Shown piece after piece: positions 36,801 to 45,513 of a DNA stretch of 64,000 nucleotides. Source of the DNA: Hahella sp018986435 (GTDB lineage Bacteria > Pseudomonadota > Gammaproteobacteria > Pseudomonadales > Oleiphilaceae). The stretch spans positions 4,030,001 to 4,094,000 of the forward strand of contig NZ_CP192738.1 in the NCBI RefSeq assembly GCF_050749805.1. Direction: 5' to 3'. The translations under genes were made by a program, and so were the position numbers. The notes beneath the pieces were generated by a model. It worked only from the letters and a program-made list of their open reading frames with translations, searched no databases and was not told where the DNA came from. The stretch's first letter is position 1, and the number at the start of each line of letters is the position of its first letter.

Positions 36801-37613
36801 TGCGGCGGGTCGATCAAAACCGGCGGAGGTGTAGAAAACATCCTCCGCGCCGGATTCAGGCGCGTCAGTCAGAGAAAAAGCGAAGGCCTCGCCATGGAAA
36901 TCCATATCCTGCAACACTTCGTCCGTCACCAGCGGCGTATAGGCCCAGCCGAAGGTTTCCCGCTCTCTTTCCTCCACCGTGGCGGGAAACAGGTCAGTAC
37001 GATAGATCGGAATCAACAATAGAAAACTGCGCTGCTGCTTTCCTGACGCCTGCACCAGGGTAATGGGTCCTGACAGCGTAGCCTGGCCGCTGCGCATCGC
37101 CGCCAGCGCCGCTTCGCGTCGAGTGGCTTCAGAGCCAATATCCAGGCCCACCGCCTGCAAATTATGTTGCTCCGGCTCCACAAAACGCACCACAAAACGC
37201 TCTGCGTCGTTCACCTTAATTTGCTTTATAGCAAAGTCGCCGCCCCGCTCCCGCCGCGCCATCTCCACAAAGGCCGCTTCCTGCTCCGGAGTGACCCGTT
37301 GAATCAGTCCATACCCCCTGGAGCCGGGGAACTCCCGCTCCTGCTCACGAGAGTGGGAATATTCAAGGAATTTGCGATAGCTGACGTTTTCACGGCCGCC
37401 GCCGATGATGGCGCCGCGGGCGCCGCGCAGGCCATATTCGTATATCTGCATGCGCAACTGCACCTGACTGGCGACGCGATTAGCCAGCATATCCAGTCGC
37501 GCTCTGGCCTCACTCTGATTCATCTTGGCCCGGCGCACGCCTTCCTCCAAGGCCAGTAGTACGCCTACCGCCAGCAACCCCCAAAGAAACCATCTCATAC
37601 GTCCAAGCATCAT
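33861..37613 (-). CDS. Hybrid histidine kinase: CHASE-PAS-HisKA-HATPase-REC-REC-Hpt
   Basis: 1250 residues. Helices at ~8-24 and ~306-330 flank a CHASE-type periplasmic domain (GARGAIIGG, GYGLIQRVTPEQ). A PAS domain (~343-455) precedes the kinase: phospho-acceptor His505 in SHEIRTPMNAILGML, then N and G boxes (NLAGNAIKF, DTGIGIS, GGSGLGLA). Receiver 1 has Asp794, receiver 2 has Asp939, and the C-terminal Hpt has His1099 in LHTIKGLAG. It can thus run an internal His-Asp-His relay. It is the last gene of a four-gene minus-strand operon and a paralog of the kinase at 39266-43057. GGAG lies before the ATG. Confidence 0.95.
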   Translation of the reverse strand: MMLGRMRWFLWGLLAVGVLLALEEGVRRAKMNQSEARARLDMLANRVASQVQLRMQIYEYGLRGARGAIIGGGRENVSYRKFLEYSHSREQEREFPGSRGYGLIQRVTPEQEAAFVEMARRERGGDFAIKQIKVNDAERFVVRFVEPEQHNLQAVGLDIGSEATRREAALAAMRSGQATLSGPITLVQASGKQQRSFLLLIPIYRTDLFPATVEERERETFGWAYTPLVTDEVLQDMDFHGEAFAFSLTDAPESGAEDVFYTSAGFDRPAADGLETVINLDLYQRTWRMRIKALPAFVESLHLLSPVQVALTLALISVLMTGLFYIFLVNLQRKVHIGLERSRMAAIVESSNDAIIGVTLEGEITNWNQGAESMLGFPAEEAIGKTLMSLIVPPNCREEEKDIMERVTQGEVVPNFHTIRSRADGSHFDVSVTVFPIKGANNRIVGAATTIRDITEQKAIETQVQLLNVNLERKVAERTEQLRQAKEAAESASRAKSDFVANMSHEIRTPMNAILGMLQLVQQTDLTVRQSDYIHKTESAARTLLGILNDILDFSKVEAGKLELDLHPFYLEKLVQEVGVLLSASLGKKNVEVLFDIDPALPEQVVGDSLRLKQILINLAGNAIKFTESGEVVLTIRLHKMEATHLWLYFSVRDTGIGISAAQQKHIFDGFSQAEASTSRRYGGSGLGLAICQRLIRMMDGELQLESALGEGSEFYFTVRLTCSDEVARKPEPALQGPLKVLVVDDNQCARDIHCNIVKHLSWHGEGAASGEEAIAMVKAARETNADYDVVMMDWRMPGLDGWESIRRIRRVLMGIKMPLIMMVTTQDREILSYPREGEAGLLDGYLVKPITAAMLSEAVTDARAGYRQRLQINRSSAQADAQLKGLRILVVEDNLTNQQVARELLSGCGALVDIANGGFAGVTAVKKASPPYDLVLMDIQMPDMDGYSATREIRDHAAFKDLPVVAMTANAMPADRESCLAAGMNDHVGKPFDLSDLVTVILKHTQPEERAKVVASPASAANSRMTSISGAPPHLQPALSLADAQGLKLWDALRRFGQDTVAYSNATQGFIRDVSAMLKELPDLLSRGDTRRAADILHTIKGLAGAVGAPTLAEAAGAQERGLRGGDEWMPEQNAVAYIRAEFERTYHLLNQIVPLLNPKTPEDELISANQTLDGLKAGLRELAQLVKLSNMNALKLFTELNAVYRQQLPVAFSVLEEDINQLDFDAAYGHCLEMLRQVEQEASTTLSP

Positions 37614-37655
37614 TGTCTCCGTCCGCGCTACTGGACTTGGCGTTCTCTTGCCGCG

Positions 37656-38270
37656 TCAGGCATGGCCGTTCTCATGCATCAGCGCATCCAGCTCATCCAA
37701 AACCTCGTCGAATTGAAGATTGGCCACTTTTTCGCGGATGGATTCGAACTGAGCAGCGCCGCACAGGGTCTGCAAAGAGGAGCGAATACGGTCGAAATAA
37801 TCCAGCGCCTCCATATTGCTGCCCTCCAGCAGCTCGCGCCAATGTTGCAGCATATCCAGGTCCAGCTCGACATTAATCGGGCAACCCGAGGACGGCGGGA
37901 ACTGTTGGGACCACTCCATCAACTCTTTCAGCATGGCGTCCATCCGACGCTCCAACGCGTTCAGCAGGCGGCTTTTGTCCGTATCCTGGTCGGCCCGTAT
38001 GCTTTCCTCCAATTCGCCGGCGCACTCCGCCACCTTCTCAGCGCCCAGGGTGCCCATGGAGCCCCGCAGCGTATGCGCCAGACGCAGCGCCTCCGTCATG
38101 CTCCCTTCAGCCATGGCCTTGCGAATATTCGTCACCGGTTGTTTGCCGCGGCCTAACACCTGACACACCAGTTCACGCACATGATTACCCAAAGAGCCTT
38201 CCTGTTGACCCGCCAGCAGTAACTTGGAGTAATCCAACGTGCTTTGTTTCGGCTTTATCCCATCCTTCAC
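37656..38270 (-). CDS. Stand-alone Hpt-domain phosphotransfer protein
   Basis: 204 residues. HTLRGSMGTLGAE is the Hpt phospho-His segment, in the same four-helix setting as the C-terminal Hpt of the flanking kinases. The C-terminal part (ELDLDMLQHWRELLEGSNMEALDYFDRI) repeats the helical tail seen at the ends of both kinases, so it looks like a detached kinase tail. GTG start at 38270 with GAGG upstream. It could shuttle phosphoryl groups between the two kinases and the REC-GGDEF protein. Confidence 0.9.
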   Translation of the reverse strand: MKDGIKPKQSTLDYSKLLLAGQQEGSLGNHVRELVCQVLGRGKQPVTNIRKAMAEGSMTEALRLAHTLRGSMGTLGAEKVAECAGELEESIRADQDTDKSRLLNALERRMDAMLKELMEWSQQFPPSSGCPINVELDLDMLQHWRELLEGSNMEALDYFDRIRSSLQTLCGAAQFESIREKVANLQFDEVLDELDALMHENGHA

Positions 38271-38319
38271 TTTCGCGCCTCACCTCGCCATTTCATCTTC
38301 TATTTTTTCAGGTCCCCAT

Positions 38320-39264
38320 TTAAAGCATCCGTTGTTCCTCTGCGTTATCTTCAGCGCAGTGGACACGCCCTCTTCCCGCCTGTTTCGCCGCGTACAGCTG
38401 CTGATCCGCCTCTTTGATCAAGTCCACAATCTCGATATGCCGGATCGGATAGATCTCCGCCACGCCAATGCTGACAGTCACCACATCGGCGATTTCCGAA
38501 GCCTGGTGTTCGATGCCCAGCGCTCTGATGGAAGCCTCTAGTTCGCGACCCAACTGACATGCGCCGGCGATTTTCGTTTCCGGTAATATGCAGGCGAACT
38601 CCTCGCCCCCATAGCGGGCCGGGAGATCGTCAGGACGCTGCAATACCTGTTTCATACAGCCCGCCACCATCTTCAGACATTCGTCGCCAGCGATATGACC
38701 GTAGCGGTCGTTGAACTTTTTAAAATAGTCTACGTCCAGCATCATCAGGCTTAATGGGTGGCCATTGCGTTTACAGCGACGCCACTCTCGTTCCAGACGT
38801 TCATCAAAAAAACGTCGGTTGGCGACGCCGGTCAGCCCATCCAGAAACACCAGTTGCCGCAGAAGATCCGCCTGAAACTTAAGCGTCAGGTGAGCGCGCA
38901 CCCGGTTACGCACCGTGGCGGGGTTAATCGGTTTGGTGATGAAATCGACGCCGCCGGCGTCCCAGCAGGCGTCCTGCTCTTCCGGCGTGTTGTGGGCGGT
39001 GACGAAAATGATCGGGATGTCTTTGGTTTCTGGAGAGAGCTTCAATTGACGGCACACCTCCAACCCGTCGGTATCCGGCATAATGACATCCAGCAGAATC
39101 AGGTCAGGAATGTCTTTCTTGCAGAATTCCAGCGCCTGCGCGCCGTTAGTCGCCATGAAGACGTCATGCTCGCCTGCGAATAATCGATAGATCGCCTGGA
39201 TGTTAATCGGCTGGTCATCCACCACCAGAATACGCGCCCGTTTTTTTTCAATCTGCATTGGCAT
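38320..39264 (-). CDS. REC-GGDEF response regulator, diguanylate cyclase
   Basis: 314 residues. The receiver (~11-125) has Asp59 in LILLDVIMPDTDG, a Thr in FVTAHN and Lys in TKPI. The cyclase domain has an intact GGEEF, and RPDD sits exactly five residues before it, the canonical inhibitory I-site. Phosphorylation should promote dimerisation and c-di-GMP synthesis, with product feedback. The start is one base from the stop of the upstream kinase, so the two are tightly coupled and the kinase is its likely partner. Confidence 0.96.
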   Translation of the reverse strand: MPMQIEKKRARILVVDDQPINIQAIYRLFAGEHDVFMATNGAQALEFCKKDIPDLILLDVIMPDTDGLEVCRQLKLSPETKDIPIIFVTAHNTPEEQDACWDAGGVDFITKPINPATVRNRVRAHLTLKFQADLLRQLVFLDGLTGVANRRFFDERLEREWRRCKRNGHPLSLMMLDVDYFKKFNDRYGHIAGDECLKMVAGCMKQVLQRPDDLPARYGGEEFACILPETKIAGACQLGRELEASIRALGIEHQASEIADVVTVSIGVAEIYPIRHIEIVDLIKEADQQLYAAKQAGRGRVHCAEDNAEEQRML

Positions 39265-39265
39265 G

Positions 39266-42200
39266 TCAGTTACCGATACAGTCCGAAGACTCCAGCTGTT
39301 TCAACATGTCGTTACACAAAGTCAGCGCCGTGCTGAAATCGAGCTGGTTGATGCACTCTTCCAGTTCGTTGACAGCTTCCGGCAACTCCGACCCGTATTT
39401 CCTTTTGAGATTCTCAAAAAACGAAATCGCCTCCATATTTGACGCACGCACCAGCGACGCCAGCTCTTTGAAATCCTGATGCAGACTTCGCTCCGGCTGA
39501 CCAACGATATCCGGCGGGGACTCCATCGCTTGTTTGACCGCCAGCAGATTATCGATTTCCACCACGATCTGAGGGGTTCGCTCCAGTTCGCGTCGCAACG
39601 CCGCCAACAGATTTTCATCCAGCTCGTGATTACGCAGCGCCAGTTCCACATCCTGGATAATATTCATATGCCCCCCTGAACCGATGGAGCCAGCCAGACC
39701 TTTCAGGGTATGCAGGATATTCGCCGCCAGCTCGGGATCGCCGCTCGGCGCGAAGTATGCGTCCCATTCCTCCAGCAAAGTCAGCACTTCCTTCTTGTAA
39801 CCAGACACCGCCGTGCGGTAGGTGCCCAGGCTGCCGCCAAAACGAGCCAGCGCGGAAGCGACGTCAATCTGCAGACTGTTGGCGAATTGCAATTCTTCTT
39901 CCGTAAACAGAGACGTCGTCGTATGCAGCGACGCGACTTTTTGCAGCCGACTTTCCAGTCCGGTCTGCTTGAGAATGACTTCCACCAATTGCCCCAGCTC
40001 AAAGGGTTTGCTGACATGATCGTTCATGCCCACGGACAAACAGGCATTCCTGTCCGAGGACATGGCGTTGGCGGTCATAGCGACAATGGGTAAATCCGCC
40101 AGTCCCAGGCGATTGCGTATTTCTCCTGTGGCGCAATAACCATCCATCACCGGCATTTGAATATCCATCAACACCAGGTCATAGCCCGGTTGCGCCCGCT
40201 TGACCATCTCCAGGCACTCCGCCCCATTGCAGGCGATTTCCACCTGCGCGCCTTCGCTGATTAACAGCTCCTGGGCGACCTGCTGATTGGTCGGATTATC
40301 CTCCACTACCAACAGTTTCAGCCCTTTCAGCATCTGACCGGAGCTGCGCCAATGGTAAGAAGTTGAAGAGCCTTTTCGCCCCGCCGCGCGGGCGTCCGCC
40401 ACTGAATCCAGTAATACGGAGGCCGTTATCGGTTTGACGATAAAGCTGTCGAGCATGGCTTCGTCGCCGCTCTGGCTGTGGCGCTCCAGTATTTCCCGTC
40501 CCTGGGCGGACATCATCACCAGGATAGGCCGGACATCGCCAAAGTCCATGGAACGGACTTTCCGGCAAACCTCCAGCCCGCTTTCTTCCGGCATCAAATA
40601 GTCCACGAATATCACGTCGTAGGGACGCGCACTGTCGCGACTGGCTTCCAGATAGACGACCGCCTCCGCTCCCGACGCCGCCAAATCCGTGCGCCAGCCA
40701 AACCCTTGCGCCATACCGGCGACGATTTCTCTGGCGGTGTCGTTATCATCCACCACCAGCACATTGAGCTTGTGCAAGTTGGGAATGGTGCGCCGCAGGT
40801 CCTGGGTATCTCCCACTACTCCCAACTTGACCGTGAATTTGAAGGTGCTTCCTTCGCCTGGCGTACTCTCCACGCTCATCTGGCCCTTCATCAGGTCCAC
40901 CAGCCGACGACAGATAGCCAAGCCCAGGCCGGTGCCGCCGAAGCGCCGTGAGGTGGACGCCTCCGCCTGGGAGAATCCGTCAAAGATGTTCTGCAGGTTC
41001 TCTGGAGAAATGCCGATGCCAGTGTCCCGTACGCTGAAAAAAAGCTCTAACTCACGTTCTGTGCGCTTCAGCAGCCTGGCGGATAGTACGATTTCGCCAG
41101 CGTCCGTGAACTTGACGGCGTTGCCGACCAGGTTAATGAGTATTTGTTTTAGCCTCAGACCATCCCCCAGCATGTCGTAGGGTATGTCAGGGTCGATATC
41201 GAACAGTAATTCCACGGGTTTGCCGCCCAGATTGGCGGACATGATGACGCCGACTTCACGAAACACCTGATCGATATTGAAGGGATGCATATCCAGACTG
41301 AGCTTACCCGCCTCTACTTTGGAGAAGTCGAGAATATCGTTGAGGATGCTCAGCAAGGTGCGTGCGGCGGCGTCGAGTTTATCCGCGTAGTCATGCTGGC
41401 GGCTGGTCAGCACCGTACGCTGCAACAGCTGCAACATGCCCAGAATGGCGTTCATCGGGGTGCGGATTTCATGGCTCATGTTGGCGACGAACTCGGACTT
41501 CGCCATGCTCGCCGCTTCCGCCACATCTTTAGCCTTTTTAAGCTCTCCCGTACGTTCCCTGACCTGCAGCTCAAGGTTGGAGTTCAGCTCAATCACTTGC
41601 TTTTCAATGGCTTTTTGCGCCGAGATATCGCGGATAGTGGTGGCGGCCCCCAGTACCGCGCCGTTGGGGCCGCGCACTGGCGATACGGTGATGGACACGT
41701 CAAACTCGCTGCCGTCGCGTCGTTTACGAGTGGTATCAAAATGACTCACCGGATCGCCGCGACGTAATCGCTGTAATATGTATTCTTCCTCAGCCATGCG
41801 CTCCGCGGGCATGATCAGGGACGCCATAGTCTGCCCGACCGCCTCTTCCGCCGAGTAGCCGAACATTTCTTCCGCCGCTCTGTTCCAGCTCGTGACAACC
41901 CCTTCCAGGGACTTACTGATAATGGCGTCGGTGGAGCCGTCGACAATCGCCGCAAGCCGCGCCTGCTCCTGACTGATCTGCATGTGGCGGCGCAGGTTCA
42001 GCATAAACAGATAAAGCACCACGCCTAATATCGCCACCACTACCAACACCGCGCCGATCGCCACTCTGCCGGTTTGCGACGCATGTGCGTTCAGAAACTC
42101 ATCGCTGACTGATTTCACCAGCGTCAGATGTCGAGACGGGTTATTTTTGTCCAGCGGAACGTCGACCATGACAGCATGAATCAGACCTTTCGGTCCCTTG

Positions 42201-43057
42201 AAGATTTTCATGTGCTCATAGGTGTCATATTCGTCCGAGGTGGCGAAATAGTCAGTCCAGCGGTGACGCTTACCGATATCAAAACCAAAGACTTTTCTGC
42301 GGTCGGGATGCACCAGAAAGTCGCCATCGCTGTTGAGCAAATAGGTGGTGTATTCCGGCGCCAGATCGGTAACCAGCTCCGTAAAGATTTCAGCGAACTC
42401 CACGTTGATCACCACCATGCCGAACAGATCGCCTTCCGCATAGATAGGCACCGAGACCCGAATTACTGGTCGATGGGGCGTCTCCAATTGATTATCCTGC
42501 TCCCGATTCAGGGTGATGTCGGAAACATAGGTCTCTCCTGCAGGCAGTTTGAGCGTTTCCTGGAAGTAGTCTCGCCCCGCTTTGCTTTGCAATTCCCGCT
42601 CCGATACGGCGACCACTCCTTCCGGCGTGCGATCCACACGCACCAGCTCCCTTCCCTTGTCCGCCACGCCGATATAGCGCACTTGCGCAAAGCGGGGGTT
42701 TTCTTTCATAAATTCGGAAAAAATGACCTGCAAGCGCCTTTGCCACACAAGCAGTGAGTTCCCTTCTTGCGGGTCAAGGCCATTATTATCAATGGCGCGG
42801 ATGATGCCTTGAATAGGAGGCGTGTTGGACAGGAAACGCACGTCGCGACGATATAGATCCAACTTGCTCTGTATGGCTTCCGATCTCAGCTCCGCCTGTT
42901 CCGCCAGCCTGAGGTCGTAGTTGTGATGTTCCTGATCGAGTTGATAGAAATACGCCAGATAATAGAAGGGAATCGCCAGCGTGCAGAAAGCAAGCGTAAC
43001 CGCCAGCAAGGTTCGCATGCTGAGCAATGATGCATCAGAAAGTCTGGCGGACGCCAT
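39266..43057 (-). CDS. Hybrid histidine kinase: Cache-PAS-HisKA-HATPase-REC-REC-Hpt
   Basis: 1263 residues. Helices at ~15-38 and ~333-353 enclose a double-Cache-like periplasmic sensor (RYIGVADKGRELVRVDRT, GRDYFQETLKLPAGETYVSDI, VIRVSVPIY). PAS ~365-480, kinase His529 in SHEIRTPMNAIL, ATP-binding boxes NLVGNAVKF and GGTGLGLA, receiver 1 Asp819, receiver 2 Asp965, Hpt His1116 in ILHTLKGLAG. Similar to the kinase at 33861-37613 from PAS to the C-terminus but with a different sensor. GGGAGGGG before the ATG is a strong ribosome site. First gene of the operon. Confidence 0.95.
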   Translation of the reverse strand: MASARLSDASLLSMRTLLAVTLAFCTLAIPFYYLAYFYQLDQEHHNYDLRLAEQAELRSEAIQSKLDLYRRDVRFLSNTPPIQGIIRAIDNNGLDPQEGNSLLVWQRRLQVIFSEFMKENPRFAQVRYIGVADKGRELVRVDRTPEGVVAVSERELQSKAGRDYFQETLKLPAGETYVSDITLNREQDNQLETPHRPVIRVSVPIYAEGDLFGMVVINVEFAEIFTELVTDLAPEYTTYLLNSDGDFLVHPDRRKVFGFDIGKRHRWTDYFATSDEYDTYEHMKIFKGPKGLIHAVMVDVPLDKNNPSRHLTLVKSVSDEFLNAHASQTGRVAIGAVLVVVAILGVVLYLFMLNLRRHMQISQEQARLAAIVDGSTDAIISKSLEGVVTSWNRAAEEMFGYSAEEAVGQTMASLIMPAERMAEEEYILQRLRRGDPVSHFDTTRKRRDGSEFDVSITVSPVRGPNGAVLGAATTIRDISAQKAIEKQVIELNSNLELQVRERTGELKKAKDVAEAASMAKSEFVANMSHEIRTPMNAILGMLQLLQRTVLTSRQHDYADKLDAAARTLLSILNDILDFSKVEAGKLSLDMHPFNIDQVFREVGVIMSANLGGKPVELLFDIDPDIPYDMLGDGLRLKQILINLVGNAVKFTDAGEIVLSARLLKRTERELELFFSVRDTGIGISPENLQNIFDGFSQAEASTSRRFGGTGLGLAICRRLVDLMKGQMSVESTPGEGSTFKFTVKLGVVGDTQDLRRTIPNLHKLNVLVVDDNDTAREIVAGMAQGFGWRTDLAASGAEAVVYLEASRDSARPYDVIFVDYLMPEESGLEVCRKVRSMDFGDVRPILVMMSAQGREILERHSQSGDEAMLDSFIVKPITASVLLDSVADARAAGRKGSSTSYHWRSSGQMLKGLKLLVVEDNPTNQQVAQELLISEGAQVEIACNGAECLEMVKRAQPGYDLVLMDIQMPVMDGYCATGEIRNRLGLADLPIVAMTANAMSSDRNACLSVGMNDHVSKPFELGQLVEVILKQTGLESRLQKVASLHTTTSLFTEEELQFANSLQIDVASALARFGGSLGTYRTAVSGYKKEVLTLLEEWDAYFAPSGDPELAANILHTLKGLAGSIGSGGHMNIIQDVELALRNHELDENLLAALRRELERTPQIVVEIDNLLAVKQAMESPPDIVGQPERSLHQDFKELASLVRASNMEAISFFENLKRKYGSELPEAVNELEECINQLDFSTALTLCNDMLKQLESSDCIGN

Positions 43058-43302
43058 GAAAGCCCCTCCCTTAACACCAGAAGTTTTCTGGTTATCCCTA
43101 CGAACGCAGGCGGCCCCTGAACGTTCGTTTTGATCGCTTCTCCCCCTTTACAGCTTAGACTGTATTGAGAGACATGCGAGGAATGGCGCGACTGACAGCC
43201 TGATCAGGGAATACAAGGGGGAAACAGGCTGCCGGAAGGCGACGCTGGGCAAGGGACGATAAAGGGAAGAGACAGGGAAATCTGCGCGTGGCGTCACGCA
43301 GA

Positions 43303-44499
43303 TCAGTGACGCCTTAAACCGCTTCCCATTTGAAACGCCGTGCCCACTCCCAGGAATAAAAACAGGATATCCAGGAGACCGAAATCCTCTCGCATCAGCT
43401 GAAAAGTGGAGTATTCCTTGAATTCCTGACTGAACGTGGCTTGCACCCATTGCTCAAATGAAGGGTTTTCCAGGGCCACTTTGCGTAGCTCCGGCTCGAA
43501 CTCCCGTTTGAAATCATCAATTTCAAATTGCACCACTTCGCTGGGTTCACTGGCCTCGGTGTAGCCGTACTCAATCATGAAATTGCGCAGCGAGTCGTCA
43601 TCGGTCACATTGGTTTGATAGCTGTGCGCGGCTTGAATAACCGAGTCATAGACCGGGCGAAAATCCTGCAACTCGATTTCCCCCGAATCCGCCAGGATTT
43701 CAAACCAGTTCTCCTGAATACTCTGAATAGCCATGTATTTACCACCAGTGATGGCGAGAAAAGCCAGGACGCCGCAGGCTATCCCATTAGCGAGACCTCT
43801 TCCTCCCAACGCCAGCGCAGCGAATCCCACTGCGCCGCCAATCCCCCAGGCGATCAGACCGTATTCATGCCCTGTCGACAAGGCGATCACTTTCCACAAC
43901 AAAGCGCCGATTAACGCTGCGCCTGCAGCGGCGCCGACGGCCTTGGGGTTGAGCGCTTCGACATCGTCCGTCGCGTAGGTGACTTCGTCCTCTTTGCCGG
44001 GTTTGGCGCTAGAGTTGCGGATATTGCCGCCGGGCCTTGTTGCCGTCGCCGCAGTTGGCGCCGCTTCAGTAGGTTCCTGCGCAGGGGCGACTTTATGCAT
44101 GTATACGCCACAGCCGGCGCACTGCTCCGCTTTGGGTTGCTCCAGGTTACATTTCGGGCAGGTGACCCTTTCGTCAGTAGGTTTGACTGCCTCCACCTCC
44201 TTCGCCCGGAGTTCTTCCTCTGTTGGTTCCAACGAGAGAGTACGCCCTTTAAAAGTGGGCTCCGGTTTCACCTCCTGCACCGTCGCCGCCATGCCGATGC
44301 TATCCAGCTTGCGTACGTATGCGCGCGCCGTTTCCAGGTCCAGACCTTTCTTTAAAACGAGTTTCTTACTAAGCAGCGCCTGGGCCTTTTCTGGCGTGGT
44401 CTTGAATAATTTCGCACAACTATTCGCCACTTGCTGAGCGTCAAAGCCCGCATTGATTTCCCCGCTGCTTACAACGTTATAAGTTGGGGTCCGCCCCAT
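43303..44499 (-). CDS. Zinc-ribbon membrane protein, 398 residues
   Basis: The N-terminal ~85 residues look like a ribosomal-L7/L12- or ACT-like helical domain (TPEKAQALLSKKLVLKKGLDLETARAYVRKLDSIGMAA). A two-CxxC zinc ribbon follows (CPKCNLEQPKAEQCAGCGVYM), then a low-complexity linker. Hydrophobic helices at ~190-260 lead to a soluble acidic domain (~265-370), and a hydrophobic segment lies near the end. No named family with confidence. It may form a unit with the gene at 44604-45224, also minus strand. Confidence 0.75.
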   Translation of the reverse strand: MGRTPTYNVVSSGEINAGFDAQQVANSCAKLFKTTPEKAQALLSKKLVLKKGLDLETARAYVRKLDSIGMAATVQEVKPEPTFKGRTLSLEPTEEELRAKEVEAVKPTDERVTCPKCNLEQPKAEQCAGCGVYMHKVAPAQEPTEAAPTAATATRPGGNIRNSSAKPGKEDEVTYATDDVEALNPKAVGAAAGAALIGALLWKVIALSTGHEYGLIAWGIGGAVGFAALALGGRGLANGIACGVLAFLAITGGKYMAIQSIQENWFEILADSGEIELQDFRPVYDSVIQAAHSYQTNVTDDDSLRNFMIEYGYTEASEPSEVVQFEIDDFKREFEPELRKVALENPSFEQWVQATFSQEFKEYSTFQLMREDFGLLDILFLFLGVGTAFQMGSGLRRH

Positions 44500-44603
44500 A
44501 AGCTACTCCTCGCCATTAACGACCGTTAATGAAGGATAGCCTGATAATTACTTAACTCCAAGTTATTAGATTAATTGAAGTTTCCAGGCGTAAAACGAAA
44601 ATC

Positions 44604-45224
44604 TCAATGTCCTCCGGCGTGTTCCTCCACCAGTGGCGTCACGCTGGGCTTGAGGTTGGATTCTATATCAGATTGATAACAGCGATGCTTGGGGTCCCAT
44701 CTCAGGCATAAGCCCATAGCGGACTTACGCATTTGCTGAGCCTGATAGTCATTGATGACGAAATAAAGGCTGCTGAGCTTTTGTAGTCGTCCGGATCCTG
44801 CGGGTTTGGCGAGTATCACCATCTCATAGGGCCCAGACTTGAACTCAAATTCAGGTCCTTCCGTTTCGGTCAGGAAATGATGCTCAAGAACGACGCCTTC
44901 CTTCGGCGCCAGCAAGCCGCCGCTTTCCCGCAGGCATTGCTTGTTAAGGTAAGCCCAGATGCTGAAGTTGGCTTCCTCTTCGCCCCGACGCAGCCACAGG
45001 GTCAGGTAGTCGATCACCACCCCGCGTTTGGATGCGCTGAACAAAGCCGTCCGCAAACGCACTTCGCTGATGCGTTTACCTTGGGACGTGGTGTCCTGGT
45101 CAAGCAGGATATAGCTGGGTTGGGCTAGCTTCACATCTCCGCGATAGGTTCGGAAAGCCCAAAGAGCGATGGAAAATCCAATCAGCGCCGCGCCAAGCGC
45201 AGCGAAAATTTCCGGTGACGGCAC
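44604..45224 (-). CDS. Membrane-anchored hypothetical protein, 206 residues
   Basis: A single N-terminal helix (IFAALGAALIGFSIALWAF) acts as an anchor; the remaining ~180 residues are strand-rich (RLRTALFSASKRGVVIDYLTLW, PYEMVILAKPAGSG, LSSLYFVINDY). No family recognised. It lies 104 bases upstream of the zinc-ribbon gene on the same strand. Confidence 0.65.
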   Translation of the reverse strand: MPSPEIFAALGAALIGFSIALWAFRTYRGDVKLAQPSYILLDQDTTSQGKRISEVRLRTALFSASKRGVVIDYLTLWLRRGEEEANFSIWAYLNKQCLRESGGLLAPKEGVVLEHHFLTETEGPEFEFKSGPYEMVILAKPAGSGRLQKLSSLYFVINDYQAQQMRKSAMGLCLRWDPKHRCYQSDIESNLKPSVTPLVEEHAGGH

Positions 45225-45395
45225 GATTCCCTCCTTCCTTTACGTCCATGCAAGCAGCGAAGCTGCCTTGATTCAGTTATAGCTCAACTGGCGTATTTTT
45301 GCACAACGGCGCCAGTCAGTTTCGCGGACTGGTTCCGAAAGGACGGATACGTAACCGGGAAGGGGGCGAGTTTTCAACGATCGGACGCCATGACG

Positions 45396-45427
45396 AAAAA
45401 AGGGTGAAGCCTGCCCCACCCTTTTTC
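45396..45427 (-). terminator. Terminator of the gene now split by the IS
   Basis: AAAAAAGGGTG pairs with CACCCTTTTT across a ten-base loop. On the minus strand the stem is followed by a T-run, and it lies 25 bases beyond the original stop codon (45452-45454) of the IS-interrupted gene. Confidence 0.75.
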
Positions 45428-45451
45428 AATCCGAATTAGACTATGTCGCCG

Positions 45452-45513
45452 TTAACGGCAGGTGATAGTTCTATACAAGGGATAGCACTGATTTTTACTG
45501 CCAGTGCTCTTAG
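45452..45513 (-). pseudogene. Detached 3' end of the IS-interrupted secreted protein gene
   Basis: Joining the minus strand across the IS at one copy of the TTAG duplication restores an open frame that continues from VSK into STGSKNQCYPLYRTITCR and a TAA at 45452-45454. The restored tail adds two cysteines. The perfect frame and the terminator just beyond it support that this is the original 3' end of the gene at 46626-46964. Confidence 0.85.
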
